Positions 21,066 through 33,222 of a stretch of DNA of 64,000 bases are shown here, one piece after another. A model generated the notes under the pieces. That model worked only from the letters and a program-made list of their open reading frames with translations, was not told the origin of the DNA and did no database searches. Within the stretch, counting starts at the first letter, position 1. Every line of letters starts with the position of its first letter. The translations under genes were made by a program, and so were the position numbers. Origin of the DNA: Humibacillus xanthopallidus (GTDB lineage: Bacteria > Actinomycetota > Actinomycetes > Actinomycetales > Dermatophilaceae); the NCBI RefSeq assembly GCF_006717145.1, contig NZ_VFQF01000001.1, positions 496,001-560,000 of the forward strand, written 5' to 3'.

Positions 21066-22499
21066 TCACGGCGTCGTGACCTCGGACCGGTCGCCCGACC
21101 ACAGCGTGTGGAAGGCGCCGTCGCGGTCGATGCGGCCGTAGGTGTGCGCACCGAAGTTGTCGCGCAGTCCCTGGACGAGAGCGGCCGGCAGGCGCTCGGC
21201 GCGCATCGTGTCGTAGTAGGCGAGGGCGCTCGAGAAGCCGGGCACGGGCACGCCCGCAGTGACACCGAGCGCGACGACGCGGCGCCACGCGTCCTGGCGG
21301 TCGGCGAGCCCGGAGGCGATGCTCGGGGCGACGAGCAGCGTCGCGAGCCGGCCGGCGGCGTACTCGTCGCTGATCTGTGCGAGGAGGCGCGCGCGGATGA
21401 TGCAGCCGCCGCGCCAGATGCGGGCCACAGTCGCGATGTCGACATCCCAGCCGTACTCGTCGCTGGCCTTGCGGATCTGCTCGAGGCCCTGGGCATAGGC
21501 GACGACCTTCGAGGACCACAACGCGTCACGCACGTCGTCGACGAAGCGCTGCCGATCATCAACTGAAACAGTGCGATTCGGCCCGGCGAGGGCCCCGCGT
21601 GCCGCGTCTCGAATGGCTGTGTCGCCGGAGCCCGAGCGGGCGAAGACCGACTCCGCGATCGTCGACACCGGCACGCCGAGCTCGAGCGCCGTCTGCACGG
21701 TCCAGCGGCCGGTGCCCTTCTGCTCGGCCGCGTCGACGATGACGTCGACGAGCGGGCCCCCGGTGACGCTGTCGACCTGGTCGAGCACGTCGGCCGTGAT
21801 CTCGATGAGGAAGGAGTCGAGCTCGCCGGAGTTCCACTCCCTGAAGACGTCGGCCGCCTCGGACGCCGTGAGGCCTGCGGCCGAGAGCAGGTCGTAGGCC
21901 TCGGCGATGAACTGCATGTCGGCGTACTCGATGCCGTTGTGGACCATCTTGACGAAGTGGCCGGCGCCGTCGGGGCCCATCCAGGCGCAGCACGGCTCGC
22001 CGTCGACCTGCGCGGCGATGGACTCGAGGATCGGGCCGAGGGCGGCATACGACTCCTTGGAGCCACCCGGCATGATCGACGGCCCCTCGAGCGCACCGAC
22101 CTCGCCGCCGGAGATGCCGCTGCCGACGAAGTGGAGGCCGTGCTCGCGCAGCCGGGCCTCGCGGCGACGGGTGTCCTCGAAGTGGGCGTTGCCACCGTCG
22201 ACGACGATGTCGCCCTCCTCGAGCAGGGGCACGAGCTCGTCGATGACGGCGTCGGTCGGGCCGCCCGCCTTCACCATGACGATGATGCGGCGGGGCCGCT
22301 CGAGCGACGCGACGAAGTCGGCGGTCGACTCAGACGGCACGAAAGTGCCCTCGGACCCGTGCTGCTCGACGAGCGCCTGCGTCTTCGCGTTGCTCCGGTT
22401 GTGCACCGCGACGACGTGGCCGTGGCGGGCGAGGTTGCGGGCGAGGTTGCTGCCCATGACGGCGAGTCCGGTGACTCCGATGGTGGCGAGAGTGCTCAC
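21066..22499 (-). CDS. gnd: 6-phosphogluconate dehydrogenase, decarboxylating (NADP-dependent type)
   Basis: Oxidises 6-phosphogluconate to ribulose-5-phosphate and CO2. 477 residues, the long dimeric class. Rossmann motif GVTGLAVMGSNLARN (8-22), NRS (35-37) of the NADP-binding loop, GSGISGGEVGALEGPS substrate loop, and the catalytic KMVHNGIEY. It lies 57 bp after uidA and 35 bp before larE on the same strand. Its position in the glucuronide operon suggests it drains gluconate made from glucuronate rather than serving only the general pentose phosphate pathway; whether another gnd exists in the genome cannot be seen here. Confidence 0.96.
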   Translation of the reverse strand: MSTLATIGVTGLAVMGSNLARNLARHGHVVAVHNRSNAKTQALVEQHGSEGTFVPSESTADFVASLERPRRIIVMVKAGGPTDAVIDELVPLLEEGDIVVDGGNAHFEDTRRREARLREHGLHFVGSGISGGEVGALEGPSIMPGGSKESYAALGPILESIAAQVDGEPCCAWMGPDGAGHFVKMVHNGIEYADMQFIAEAYDLLSAAGLTASEAADVFREWNSGELDSFLIEITADVLDQVDSVTGGPLVDVIVDAAEQKGTGRWTVQTALELGVPVSTIAESVFARSGSGDTAIRDAARGALAGPNRTVSVDDRQRFVDDVRDALWSSKVVAYAQGLEQIRKASDEYGWDVDIATVARIWRGGCIIRARLLAQISDEYAAGRLATLLVAPSIASGLADRQDAWRRVVALGVTAGVPVPGFSSALAYYDTMRAERLPAALVQGLRDNFGAHTYGRIDRDGAFHTLWSGDRSEVTTP

Positions 22500-22556
22500 G
22501 GTTGATGTCCTTGGGAGAGAGGGTGATCCCGTATGCCGGGTGGCGGGCTGGGTCGG

Positions 22557-25810
<3,254 letters not shown>

Positions 25811-25869
25811 GTGTCGATGGTGGCGACGATCTCGGTTTGAGGCGGTGACTTGTCCACAGGCCCGCCGTA

Positions 25870-26128
25870 CGACGGACTGCTCTTTCGATTGGGAGGTGGT
25901 GGGCGGCATACGCCGTGGGGGGGCGACGGACTGCTCTTTGGATTGGGAGGAGGGGGAGCGCGGCATACGCCGTGGGGGACGACGGACTGCTCTTTCGATT
26001 GGGAGGTGGTGGGCGGCATACGCCGTGGGGGACGACGGACTGCTCTTTCGATTGGGAGGTGGTGGGCGGCATACGCCGTGGGGGACGACGAAGTGCGCTT
26101 TCGATGGGGAGGGGTGTGCTCTCGATTG
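25870..26128. repeat. Cluster II of hairpin-type interspersed repeats
   Basis: The 350-bp gap between the broken gene and the LacI gene (25811-26160) holds four good and two decayed copies of the variant core GGACTGCTCTTTCGATTG, all in the same direction. The good copies start at 25870, 25924, 25980 and 26033 and the decayed ones near 26086 and 26118, giving a tandem array of period 53-56 bp. Spacers contain GGCGGCATACGCCGTGGGG. No gene is evident. Confidence 0.88.
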
Positions 26129-26148
26129 TGGGTGGGGGCGGGGCTGCC

Positions 26149-26154
26149 TAGATT
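26149..26154 (+). promoter_or_regulatory. Leaderless promoter -10 of the LacI gene
   Basis: TAGATT ends 6 bp before the ATG at 26161. No ribosome binding site is present. Confidence 0.55.
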
Positions 26155-26160
26155 GGCGGG

Positions 26161-27231
26161 ATGGAGCGTCGGCCGACCATCTACGACGTGGCGCAGGCCG
26201 CGGGGGTGGCGGCGTCGACGGTCTCACGTGCCTTCGCCAGGCCCGGCCGGGTCAACGCGGAGACGGCGGCGCGCATCTTCTCGGCCGCGGAGGAGCTCGG
26301 CTACCGGTCGAGCTCGCTCCCGGGCCTCGTGCCGACCCGCACGAGGACGCTTGCCGTCGTCGTCACCGACATCACGAACCCGTTCTACGGCGACATCATC
26401 CGCGGTGCCCACGAGGCCGCCGCCGAGGTCGGCTACACCCTGCTGCTCTCGCACACCCAGGAGGACGCGCAGCTCGAGCGGGAGTGGACCGAGCGCGAGC
26501 TGCGCGCGGTCGAGGGCGTGCTGCTGACGAGCTCGCGGATGTCCGACCAGGCGATCCGCATGATGGCCAAGCAGAAGCCGGTCATCGTGCTCAACCGCCG
26601 GCTGCCGGAGGTGCCCAACATCCTCGTCGACAACGCTCGCGGCGTCCGCCGGGCGGTCGAGCACCTGACCGAGCTCGGCCACGACTCCATCACCTACGTC
26701 GCCGGCCCCGAGTCGAGCTGGACCGACGGCACGCGGTGGCAGGCCTTGCGCGAGGCCACCTACGAGCTCGACATCCGCCTGCGTCGGGTCGGCCCGTGCA
26801 ACACCCCCACCGTGCAGGCCGGCTTCGGCCGGGCCGCCGAGATCGCCTCGCAGCGGGCCACCGCCGTCATCGCCTACAACGACGTCGTCGCCATCGGCGT
26901 GCTCAAGGGCCTGCTGCGGCTCGGCCTCAGCGTGCCCGGCGACGTCAGCGTCGTCGGCTTCGACAACACCCTCCTCGCCGAGATCACCGAGCCGGAGCTC
27001 ACGACCGTCGCGGCGCCGCTGCACGCGATGGGCGCAACGGGTGTCAAGAACCTCGTCGCCATGGCCGGGGGCGCCGTGCCGAGCCGCGAGCCCATCGTCA
27101 TGCCGGTGCGTCTCGTGGTGCGACGCTCGACGGGTCAGCGCAGCCGGAAGAGGACCTCGCCGGCGTTCGGCACGACGAACGCGCCACCCTCCGCCTCGGC
27201 GGCGACGTCGATGGAGGCGGGATCCACGTAG
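26161..27231 (+). CDS. LacI/GalR family transcriptional regulator, likely of the glucuronide locus
   Basis: Sugar-responsive repressor. 356 residues. The helix-turn-helix is at 1-55 (TIYDVAQAAGVAASTVSRAF), followed by the hinge and a periplasmic-binding-like effector domain with VVVTDITNPFYGDIIRGAHEAA and SVVGFDNTLLAEITEPELTTV. It lies between uidA and the uxaC side and is the only regulator in the locus, so glucuronate or a pathway acid is the likely effector. The last 30 residues (after VVRRSTG) read through the antisense of the LarA-like gene's 3' end, a 97-bp convergent overlap. This tail looks like loss of an earlier stop codon rather than a domain. Confidence 0.9.
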   Translation: MERRPTIYDVAQAAGVAASTVSRAFARPGRVNAETAARIFSAAEELGYRSSSLPGLVPTRTRTLAVVVTDITNPFYGDIIRGAHEAAAEVGYTLLLSHTQEDAQLEREWTERELRAVEGVLLTSSRMSDQAIRMMAKQKPVIVLNRRLPEVPNILVDNARGVRRAVEHLTELGHDSITYVAGPESSWTDGTRWQALREATYELDIRLRRVGPCNTPTVQAGFGRAAEIASQRATAVIAYNDVVAIGVLKGLLRLGLSVPGDVSVVGFDNTLLAEITEPELTTVAAPLHAMGATGVKNLVAMAGGAVPSREPIVMPVRLVVRRSTGQRSRKRTSPAFGTTNAPPSASAATSMEAGST

Positions 27232-28457
27232 CCGAGGTTGGCTGCGCGGCATACCTCCTCGGGGATCTGCGTCGCGAGCGTGACCCGCACGCGCAGGCGC
27301 TCCTCACCGGTCTCGGCGTTGTAGGTGCCGGCGCCCCGCAGGTGGGTGGAGTGGGCGAGCGTGCCCCAGTGGATGTGCTTGAAGCGGTCCCACTGCTTCA
27401 CGAAGTAGTCGCGGCAGTGGTAGCCGATCTCGTTGATCTCCGGGTGGCTCGTCGAGATCTCGGTGATGTGCGGCGCGTAGATGACGACCTCGCCGCCGTC
27501 GGCGACCGCGGGCTCGAGCTTGTAGAAGCCCTTGGCTCCGGTCCAGATGTCCTCGTACATCTCCGGGATGACCGAGATGACGCGGTGGACCGGCTCGTCG
27601 AGATAGGTCACGTGGGTCGCCGCGCACACCTCGGCCGCGTTGGCCCACGACGAGATCGTGTCGCCGAACGAGATGGAGTGCAGGTCCAGCGAGCCGGACT
27701 CCCCGACGACGCAGAGGGCGAGCTTCTGCGCCGGCACGAGCGAGGCGCCCTCGTTGATGAGCGCCCGCACCGGGGTGATGTCGGTCGTGCCGATGATCTC
27801 GGCCGAGGTGATGAGCGCGCCGATCCAGTGCGACACGTCGATGATCTGCTGGCCGGCGACGCCGGGGAAGAAGTACTTGTTGCCCCCGGAGATGCCAACG
27901 ACCTCGTGCGGCAGCACCGGCCCGACGACGAGTGCCACGTCGTGCTCGACGACGGCGCGGTTGAGCAGCACGGGCACGTCCATCGACAGCCGCCCCTCGG
28001 ACAGCTCCTCCAGGCGCGCTGCCGGGATGGTGCCGAGGTCGGCGAAGGTCGAGGGCTCCCACCACTCGTGGTTGACCACCGTCATGCTCGGATAGGTGGC
28101 CTCGAGCGCGCCCTCTTCGTAGCCGAGGTGGGCGGCGAGCGCTGCCTCCGACATGGGCTGGTGGGTGCCCAGCGCGACGAGGGTTGTCATCCGGGTGGCC
28201 CGCCCGTGCAGCGCCCGGTGCACCGCGCCGACGAGGAGGGGCAGCGGGCAGGTGCGCGTGCCGTCGGGGACGACGATGCAGACGCTCCTGCCGTCGAAGT
28301 CGACCGCTCCGAGCTGCTCGGCGATGAAGTCCTCCACGGCCGCGGGGGCCAGCACCCCCTCGACGCCGCCGAGGCGCACGGCCCGGCGCGCCGCCTGCTT
28401 CGGCGTCTCGTCGGGTGGGCCCGGGGCGACGGTGGGGTGCGGTGCGGTGGTCGTCAT
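27135..28457 (-). CDS. LarA-family nickel-pincer enzyme; proposed D-mannonate/D-gluconate 2-epimerase
   Basis: 440 residues, family DUF2088/LarA, whose characterised members racemise or epimerise 2-hydroxyacids by hydride transfer through a Ni-pincer nucleotide bound to a lysine. Key residues are in place: H99 (LGTHQP), H184 and K194 (HEVVGISGGNK) and H210 (DVSHW). The H-to-K spacing of 10 and K-to-H spacing of 16 match H174, K184 and H200 of the lactobacillus enzyme as I recall it. ATG at 28457 avoids an unlikely antisense N-terminus. It is divergent from uxaC, with a putative LacI operator between them, so it belongs to uronate metabolism. No lactate genes are near. Lactate or another hydroxyacid remains possible. 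Confidence 0.85.
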   Translation of the reverse strand: MTTTAPHPTVAPGPPDETPKQAARRAVRLGGVEGVLAPAAVEDFIAEQLGAVDFDGRSVCIVVPDGTRTCPLPLLVGAVHRALHGRATRMTTLVALGTHQPMSEAALAAHLGYEEGALEATYPSMTVVNHEWWEPSTFADLGTIPAARLEELSEGRLSMDVPVLLNRAVVEHDVALVVGPVLPHEVVGISGGNKYFFPGVAGQQIIDVSHWIGALITSAEIIGTTDITPVRALINEGASLVPAQKLALCVVGESGSLDLHSISFGDTISSWANAAEVCAATHVTYLDEPVHRVISVIPEMYEDIWTGAKGFYKLEPAVADGGEVVIYAPHITEISTSHPEINEIGYHCRDYFVKQWDRFKHIHWGTLAHSTHLRGAGTYNAETGEERLRVRVTLATQIPEEVCRAANLGYVDPASIDVAAEAEGGAFVVPNAGEVLFRLR

Positions 28458-28500
28458 GGACCCACTGTCGCCCTCACCTCCCGCGCCGACAAGGGCGCCG

Positions 28501-28516
28501 GGCAACTCGTGGCAAC
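28501..28516 (+). promoter_or_regulatory. Putative LacI-family operator between larA-like gene and uxaC
   Basis: GGCAACTCGTGGCAAC, with further GGCAAC half-sites at 28511 and 28523. It lies 44 bp from the LarA-like start and 31 bp from the uxaC start, placed to control both. Confidence 0.6.
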
Positions 28517-28546
28517 CCGTGGGCAACCGCACGCAGGGGGCGCACG

Positions 28547-29980
28547 ATGGCAGACATGACGACCCTCGCGACAGCCCGGCCCCTTGCCCTCGACCCCGAC
28601 CGGCTCCTGCCCGTCGAGCCGCGCACGCGTGAGATCGCCCGCAGGCTGTATGCCGCCGTGTCCGGTCTGCCGATCATCTCGCCTCACGGGCACGTCCCGC
28701 CGCAGTGGCTCGCGGACGACGTCGCGTTCAGCGACCCGACGAGCCTGCTCGTCTCCCCGGACCACTACGTCTTCCGCCTCCTCCACGCGCAGGGCGTCGC
28801 GCTGGGCGACCTCGGTGTCGGTGGCGGACCGCTGACGGCGGCGGAGTCGCGCCGCGCGTGGCACCTGATGGCCGAACACTGGCCGGCCTTCCGCGGCACA
28901 CCGAGCCGCTTCTGGATGGACAGCGTGCTCGCAGACGTCTTCGGCGTCACGGAGCGACTGGCTCCGGAGAGCGCTGACGCGATCTACGACCGGATCTCCG
29001 AGGCGATCGCGGCGCCCGACTTCCGCCCGCGGGCGCTCATGGCGCGCTTCGGCATCGACGTCCTCGCGACGACGGACGACCCGGTCGACGACCTGCGCCA
29101 CCACGGCACGCTGCGCGACGACGGGTTCGGTCCGAGGGTCGTGCCGACGTTCCGGCCCGACCGCTACCTCGAGCCCGGACGCGCCGACTTCGCCGACCTC
29201 ATGACCGACCTGGCTCGGGTGAGCGGCATCGACACCGGCTCGTATGCCGGCTACATCGCCGCGCTCGAGGAGCGCCGCCGCTTCTTCAAGGCCAACGGCG
29301 CCGTCTCGAGCGACCACAGCCACGCCGACGTCGTGACCCTGACCCTCGACGACGCCGAGGCTGCACGGATCTACGACGCCGCGTTGCGCGGTGTCGTGTG
29401 CCCGAACGACGCGACCACCTTCCGCCGCCACATGCTCGTCGAGATGGCCCGGATGTCGACGGAGGACGGCCTCGTCATGACGCTGCACCCCGGCGTGCAC
29501 CGCAACCACCACTCGCCGACCCTCGAGCGCTTCGGACCCGACACGGGTCACGACATCCCGACCGCGGTGGAGTTCACCCGGGGCCTCCAGCCGCTCCTGG
29601 ACCGCTTCGGCACCGCGGAGGGCTTCCAGCTCATCCTCTTCACCGTCGACGAGACGGTGTTCTCGCGGGAGATCGCGCCACTGGCCGGGTTCTACCCCAG
29701 CGTCTATGCCGGCGCCCCGTGGTGGTTCCTCGACGCACCCGAGGCCGTGCGGCGCTTCCGGGGGGCCGTGACCGAGACCGCCGGCTTCTACCGGACGTCG
29801 GGCTTCATCGACGACACCCGCGCCTTCCTGTCCATCCCCGCCCGCCACGACATGTCGCGACGCCTCGACAGCGGCTACCTCGCCCAGCTCGTGGCCGAGC
29901 ACCGGCTCGACGAGGACGAGGCCCTCGAGACCGCGATCGACCTCGTCACGACCATCCCCAGGAAGGCGTTCAAGCTGTGA
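28547..29980 (+). CDS. uxaC: Glucuronate isomerase
   Basis: Converts D-glucuronate to D-fructuronate (and galacturonate to tagaturonate). 477 residues, near the usual 470, amidohydrolase-like TIM barrel. Motifs include the N-terminal SPHGHVPPQWLADD, DPVDDLRHH, VVPTFRPDRYL, MTLHPGVHRNHH, and APWWFLDAPEAVRRFRG near the end, all typical of UxaC. ATG at 28547 is preceded by AGGGGG at 28535-28540; ATG at 28556 is the alternative. The next gene starts inside its stop codon (GTGA), so uxaC, the reductase and the kinase form a coupled operon. Confidence 0.96.
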   Translation: MADMTTLATARPLALDPDRLLPVEPRTREIARRLYAAVSGLPIISPHGHVPPQWLADDVAFSDPTSLLVSPDHYVFRLLHAQGVALGDLGVGGGPLTAAESRRAWHLMAEHWPAFRGTPSRFWMDSVLADVFGVTERLAPESADAIYDRISEAIAAPDFRPRALMARFGIDVLATTDDPVDDLRHHGTLRDDGFGPRVVPTFRPDRYLEPGRADFADLMTDLARVSGIDTGSYAGYIAALEERRRFFKANGAVSSDHSHADVVTLTLDDAEAARIYDAALRGVVCPNDATTFRRHMLVEMARMSTEDGLVMTLHPGVHRNHHSPTLERFGPDTGHDIPTAVEFTRGLQPLLDRFGTAEGFQLILFTVDETVFSREIAPLAGFYPSVYAGAPWWFLDAPEAVRRFRGAVTETAGFYRTSGFIDDTRAFLSIPARHDMSRRLDSGYLAQLVAEHRLDEDEALETAIDLVTTIPRKAFKL

Positions 29981-31506
29981 GCACCCACCGGACCGACACG
30001 CTGCCGGACACCGAGCCGGACACCACCCTCCCGGCCACCGACGGGGCCACCGACGGGGCTGCTGCCGGGGCTGCTGCCCGGCCTGCCGGGCGGAGCCTCC
30101 GACGGGAGACCGACGGGCGGCCCGCCGCACCCGTGCGCATCGTCCACCTCGGCGTCGGCAACTTCTTCCGGGCGCACGCCGCCTGGTACACCGAGCATGC
30201 CAGCGACGCCGCGCAGTGGGGGATCGCCGCGTTCACCGGACGCTCGCCCGCCATCGCGGAGAGCCTGGCCGGGCAGGACGGCCTCTACACCCTCCTCGTC
30301 CGAGGCCCCGGAGGAGCGCGGCCGGAGGTCATCTCGAGCCTCACCGCCGTGCACCCGGCCGACGACCTCGAGGCACTCCGTGGATACTTCGTCGACCCCG
30401 CCGTGGCCGTCGTGACGATCACCGTCACCGAGGCCGGCTACCGCCGGAACTCCGCGGGTGGGCTCGACGTCGACGCATCCGACGTCAGTGCCGACATCGC
30501 TGCGCTGCAACGAGATCCGCGCGGAGTGGTGTCCACGACGCCGGGCAAGCTCGTCGCCGGGCTCCTCGCGCGCCGCGCCACGGGCGGAGGTCCGATCGCC
30601 GTCGTCCCCAACGACAACGTGCCCGACAACGGCGCGATGGTGGCGCGCGTCGTCGGCGACCTCGCCGCCCTCGTCGACGTGACCCTGCCGGCGTGGATCG
30701 ACGCCCACGTCTCCTGGGTGACGACCATGGTCGACCGCATCACGCCACGCTCGACCGCCGACGACCGTGCCGAGGTCCTGAGCCAGACCGGCATCGACGA
30801 CCCCGAGACCGTGCCGACCGAGCCGTTCTCGGAGTGGGTGCTCGCGGGCACCTTCCCGGCAGGACGGCCCGACTGGGAGTCGGCCGGCGCCACGGTCGTC
30901 GACGACGTGCGGCCCTTCGAGACGCGCAAGCTCTGGCTGCTCAACGGCTCCCACTCGCTCATGGCGTATGCCGGCTCCATCCTCGGGCACGAGACCGTGG
31001 CCGACGCGATCGCCGACCCTCTCGTCCGTTCGTGGGTGGAGGAGTGGTGGGACGCCGCGGCGCCGCACGTCGACCTGCCGGCGGTCGACGTCTCGGGGTA
31101 TCGCCAGGCGCTGCTCGACCGCTACCGCAACCCGCAGATCCGCCACCTGCTCGCACAGATCGCGGCGGACGGCTCGCAGAAGGTGCCGATCCGGGCTCTC
31201 CCCGTCATCCGGGCCGAGCTGGCGCAGGGGCGAGTCGCCCCCGGCGCGACCCGGATCGTCGCTGCCTGGGTCCCCCACCTGCGCGGGCTCGGCGCGCCCG
31301 TCACCGACACTGCCGCCGACGAGGTCAGGGCGCTCGCACAGGGCGAGCCGGAGGCCGCGGTGCGCTCGGTGCTGGTGTGGCTCGGTCTCGATGACAGCGC
31401 GCTCGAGAAGGTGCTGCCCGTCGTGCTCGCCCAGCTGGCCCAGCTCACCGGGCTGGGCGGATCCTCCGCCGCGGCCACACCTCCCGCGGTGGGCTCTCGT
31501 GGGTGA
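29977..31506 (+). CDS. uxuB: Fructuronate reductase (mannitol dehydrogenase family)
   Basis: NADH-dependent reduction of D-fructuronate to D-mannonate is inferred from its place directly after uxaC; the family (long-chain polyol dehydrogenases) also includes tagaturonate and mannitol enzymes. 509 residues. The nucleotide-binding motif HLGVGNFFRAH is at about residues 51-61, PNDNVPDNG is typical of the group, and the catalytic K-x4-N-x2-H is visible in KLWLLNGSH. The first 40 residues are a Thr/Asp/Ala-rich, nonconserved extension, so translation might begin later, although the GTG at 29977 overlaps the uxaC stop. The gntK-like start overlaps its 3' end by 8 bp. Confidence 0.88.
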   Translation: MSTHRTDTLPDTEPDTTLPATDGATDGAAAGAAARPAGRSLRRETDGRPAAPVRIVHLGVGNFFRAHAAWYTEHASDAAQWGIAAFTGRSPAIAESLAGQDGLYTLLVRGPGGARPEVISSLTAVHPADDLEALRGYFVDPAVAVVTITVTEAGYRRNSAGGLDVDASDVSADIAALQRDPRGVVSTTPGKLVAGLLARRATGGGPIAVVPNDNVPDNGAMVARVVGDLAALVDVTLPAWIDAHVSWVTTMVDRITPRSTADDRAEVLSQTGIDDPETVPTEPFSEWVLAGTFPAGRPDWESAGATVVDDVRPFETRKLWLLNGSHSLMAYAGSILGHETVADAIADPLVRSWVEEWWDAAAPHVDLPAVDVSGYRQALLDRYRNPQIRHLLAQIAADGSQKVPIRALPVIRAELAQGRVAPGATRIVAAWVPHLRGLGAPVTDTAADEVRALAQGEPEAAVRSVLVWLGLDDSALEKVLPVVLAQLAQLTGLGGSSAAATPPAVGSRG

Positions 31507-33172
31507 CGCGCGGGAATCGCCGCTCCACGTCATCGGCGTCGACGTCGGTACGACGGCGGCCAAGGTCGTCGCCTTCCGACTGCTCGACGACGCCGAGCCG
31601 GGCGCGCCGAGCCGGCCGCCGGTCGCGGTTGCCGTGCACGAGTATCCTCTCATCAGGCCACGCTCGGGGTGGCGCGTTCAGGACGCCGACGTCGTCGTCT
31701 CGGCCACCCTGACGTCGCTCGCGGACTGCGTGGCCCAGCTCGACGGTGGGCACGTCGTCGCCGTCTCGGTGAGCACCGCGATGCATGGGCTGATCGCCCT
31801 CGACGCGGAGGCACGACCCCTGACGCCCATCATCACCTGGGCCGACGCCCGAGCCAGAGATGTCGCGCGCGAGCTGCGCGGGACGCCCGTCGCGGCCTCG
31901 CTCCATGCCAGGTCGGGCACCCCCGTGCACTCGATGTCGCCCCTGACCAAGCTGCGCTGGTTCGCCGACAACGAGCCCGGGCTCATGACCGCGGCGACCT
32001 CGTGGGCCGGCCTCAAGGACGTCGTCCTGCACGCGCTTACCGGTCACCTCGTCACAGAGCTGTCGTCGGCCAGCGGCACGGGACTGCTCTCCATCGCCCA
32101 CCGCGCCTGGGACACCGAGGCGGTCGCACTCTCCGGCGCTCGCCTCGACCAGCTCCCACCGGTACTCCCGACGACGGCGACCCTGCCGCTCGACGCCGAC
32201 GTCGCGCGCCGGGTCGGGCTGCCGGCCGGCACACCCGTGGTGGTCGGTGCCGGCGACGGCCCACTGGGCAACCTCGGCACCGGCGCGATCACCCCCGGCG
32301 TCGCCGGGCTCTCCCTCGGCACGAGCGGTGCGCTCCGCCTCACCGTCGACGAGCCCTGGGCCGACCCGAGCGGCCGACTCTTCTGCTACGCCCTGACCGA
32401 CGACCGGTGGGTGCTCGGCACCCCCATCAGCAACGGCGGCGCCGTCGTGCGGTGGGCCGGGTCCGTCTTCGCGGCCGAACGTCCCGACGCCCCGAGCGAG
32501 TATGCGCGTCCGCCCGTCAGCGACGCGGACCTCCTCGCCCTTGCCTCCGGCATCGAGCCGGGCAGCGAGGGCCTCGTCATGCTGCCGTTCCTCCTCGCCG
32601 AGCGCGGCCCCCTCTGGGATGCCGACCTGCGCGGCGCCTACCTCGGCATCCGGCAGCACCACACGCGAGCGCACTTCATCCGCGCCGCGGTCGAGGGGGT
32701 GGCCTTCCAGCTCGCGACGATCCTCGACGGCCTCGACGAGGTCGTGCCGGTGACCTCCATCCGGGCCACCGGAGGGGTCTTCCGCAGCGAGCTGTGGCGC
32801 GAGGTCCTCTCCGGCGTCCTCGGCCGGCCCCTCAGCGTCACGGCCGGCGCCGAGGGGTCAGCGCTCGGTGCTGCGGCCCTCGGGCTCCACGCGATCGGGG
32901 CCGAGCCCACGCTCGAGCAGTCCTTGGAACGCCTGGCGCCAGGTCTCGTCGGAGAGCGTGCGGACGACGATGCCGGGAGGGTCGTGGCGCCGGAGGCGAG
33001 CTCTGCGGCGTACCGCGACGCCCGAGCCTCCGCCGGGGCGCGACTGCGCGATCTCGCGGACGCCGCAGCCCTCCTCGCGGTCCCGTCGGGAAGCGTGCAG
33101 GGCAACACGGTGCAACCGGATGGCAACAAGAGGCAACTCGTTGTCGGCGAGCGCCAGCCGGCCCTTCACTAG
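31499..33172 (+). CDS. gntK: FGGY family carbohydrate kinase, likely gluconokinase
   Basis: ATP-dependent sugar kinase of 557 residues with the two actin-fold domains. N-terminal VIGVDVGTTAAK phosphate motif, ITWADARA, GLKDVVLHALTGHLV with SSASGTGLLSIAHRAWD (pattern of FGGY gluconokinases), GAGDGPLGNLGTGAI, GTPISNGGAVVRWAG and ATGGVFRSELWREVLSGVLG. Gluconate is the inferred substrate, from family resemblance and because gnd lies in the same locus; other pentulose or polyol kinases are less likely. GTG at 31499 overlaps the reductase stop by 8 bp. The last ~55 residues are a nonconserved tail that runs through the operator for the transporter gene. Confidence 0.82.
   Translation: MGDARESPLHVIGVDVGTTAAKVVAFRLLDDAEPGAPSRPPVAVAVHEYPLIRPRSGWRVQDADVVVSATLTSLADCVAQLDGGHVVAVSVSTAMHGLIALDAEARPLTPIITWADARARDVARELRGTPVAASLHARSGTPVHSMSPLTKLRWFADNEPGLMTAATSWAGLKDVVLHALTGHLVTELSSASGTGLLSIAHRAWDTEAVALSGARLDQLPPVLPTTATLPLDADVARRVGLPAGTPVVVGAGDGPLGNLGTGAITPGVAGLSLGTSGALRLTVDEPWADPSGRLFCYALTDDRWVLGTPISNGGAVVRWAGSVFAAERPDAPSEYARPPVSDADLLALASGIEPGSEGLVMLPFLLAERGPLWDADLRGAYLGIRQHHTRAHFIRAAVEGVAFQLATILDGLDEVVPVTSIRATGGVFRSELWREVLSGVLGRPLSVTAGAEGSALGAAALGLHAIGAEPTLEQSLERLAPGLVGERADDDAGRVVAPEASSAAYRDARASAGARLRDLADAAALLAVPSGSVQGNTVQPDGNKRQLVVGERQPALH
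33132..33147 (+). promoter_or_regulatory. Putative LacI-family operator before the transporter gene
   Basis: GGCAACTCGTTGTCGG, the most palindromic of the three sites. It lies inside the 3' end of the kinase gene and 75 bp before the transporter start. More GGCAAC and GTGCAACC half-sites occur at 33100-33130. Confidence 0.55.
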
Positions 33173-33222
33173 GTGCATCACCGATGGCGAAAAAGCCTTG
33201 GCCCACAAAGGAGTTCGGCCCC

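Noticed and set aside
27135..28457. Annotation of the LarA-like gene as lactate racemase
   Set aside because: No lactate permease, lactate dehydrogenase or LarR-like gene is near; all neighbours are glucuronide genes, so lactate is not the best guess.
31499..33172. Xylulokinase assignment for the FGGY kinase
   Set aside because: Motif pattern and presence of gnd in the locus fit gluconokinase better; no xylose or pentitol genes are present.
33184..33222. Earlier ATG for the transporter
   Set aside because: The AAAGGAG site lies after this codon and at ideal distance from ATG 33223.
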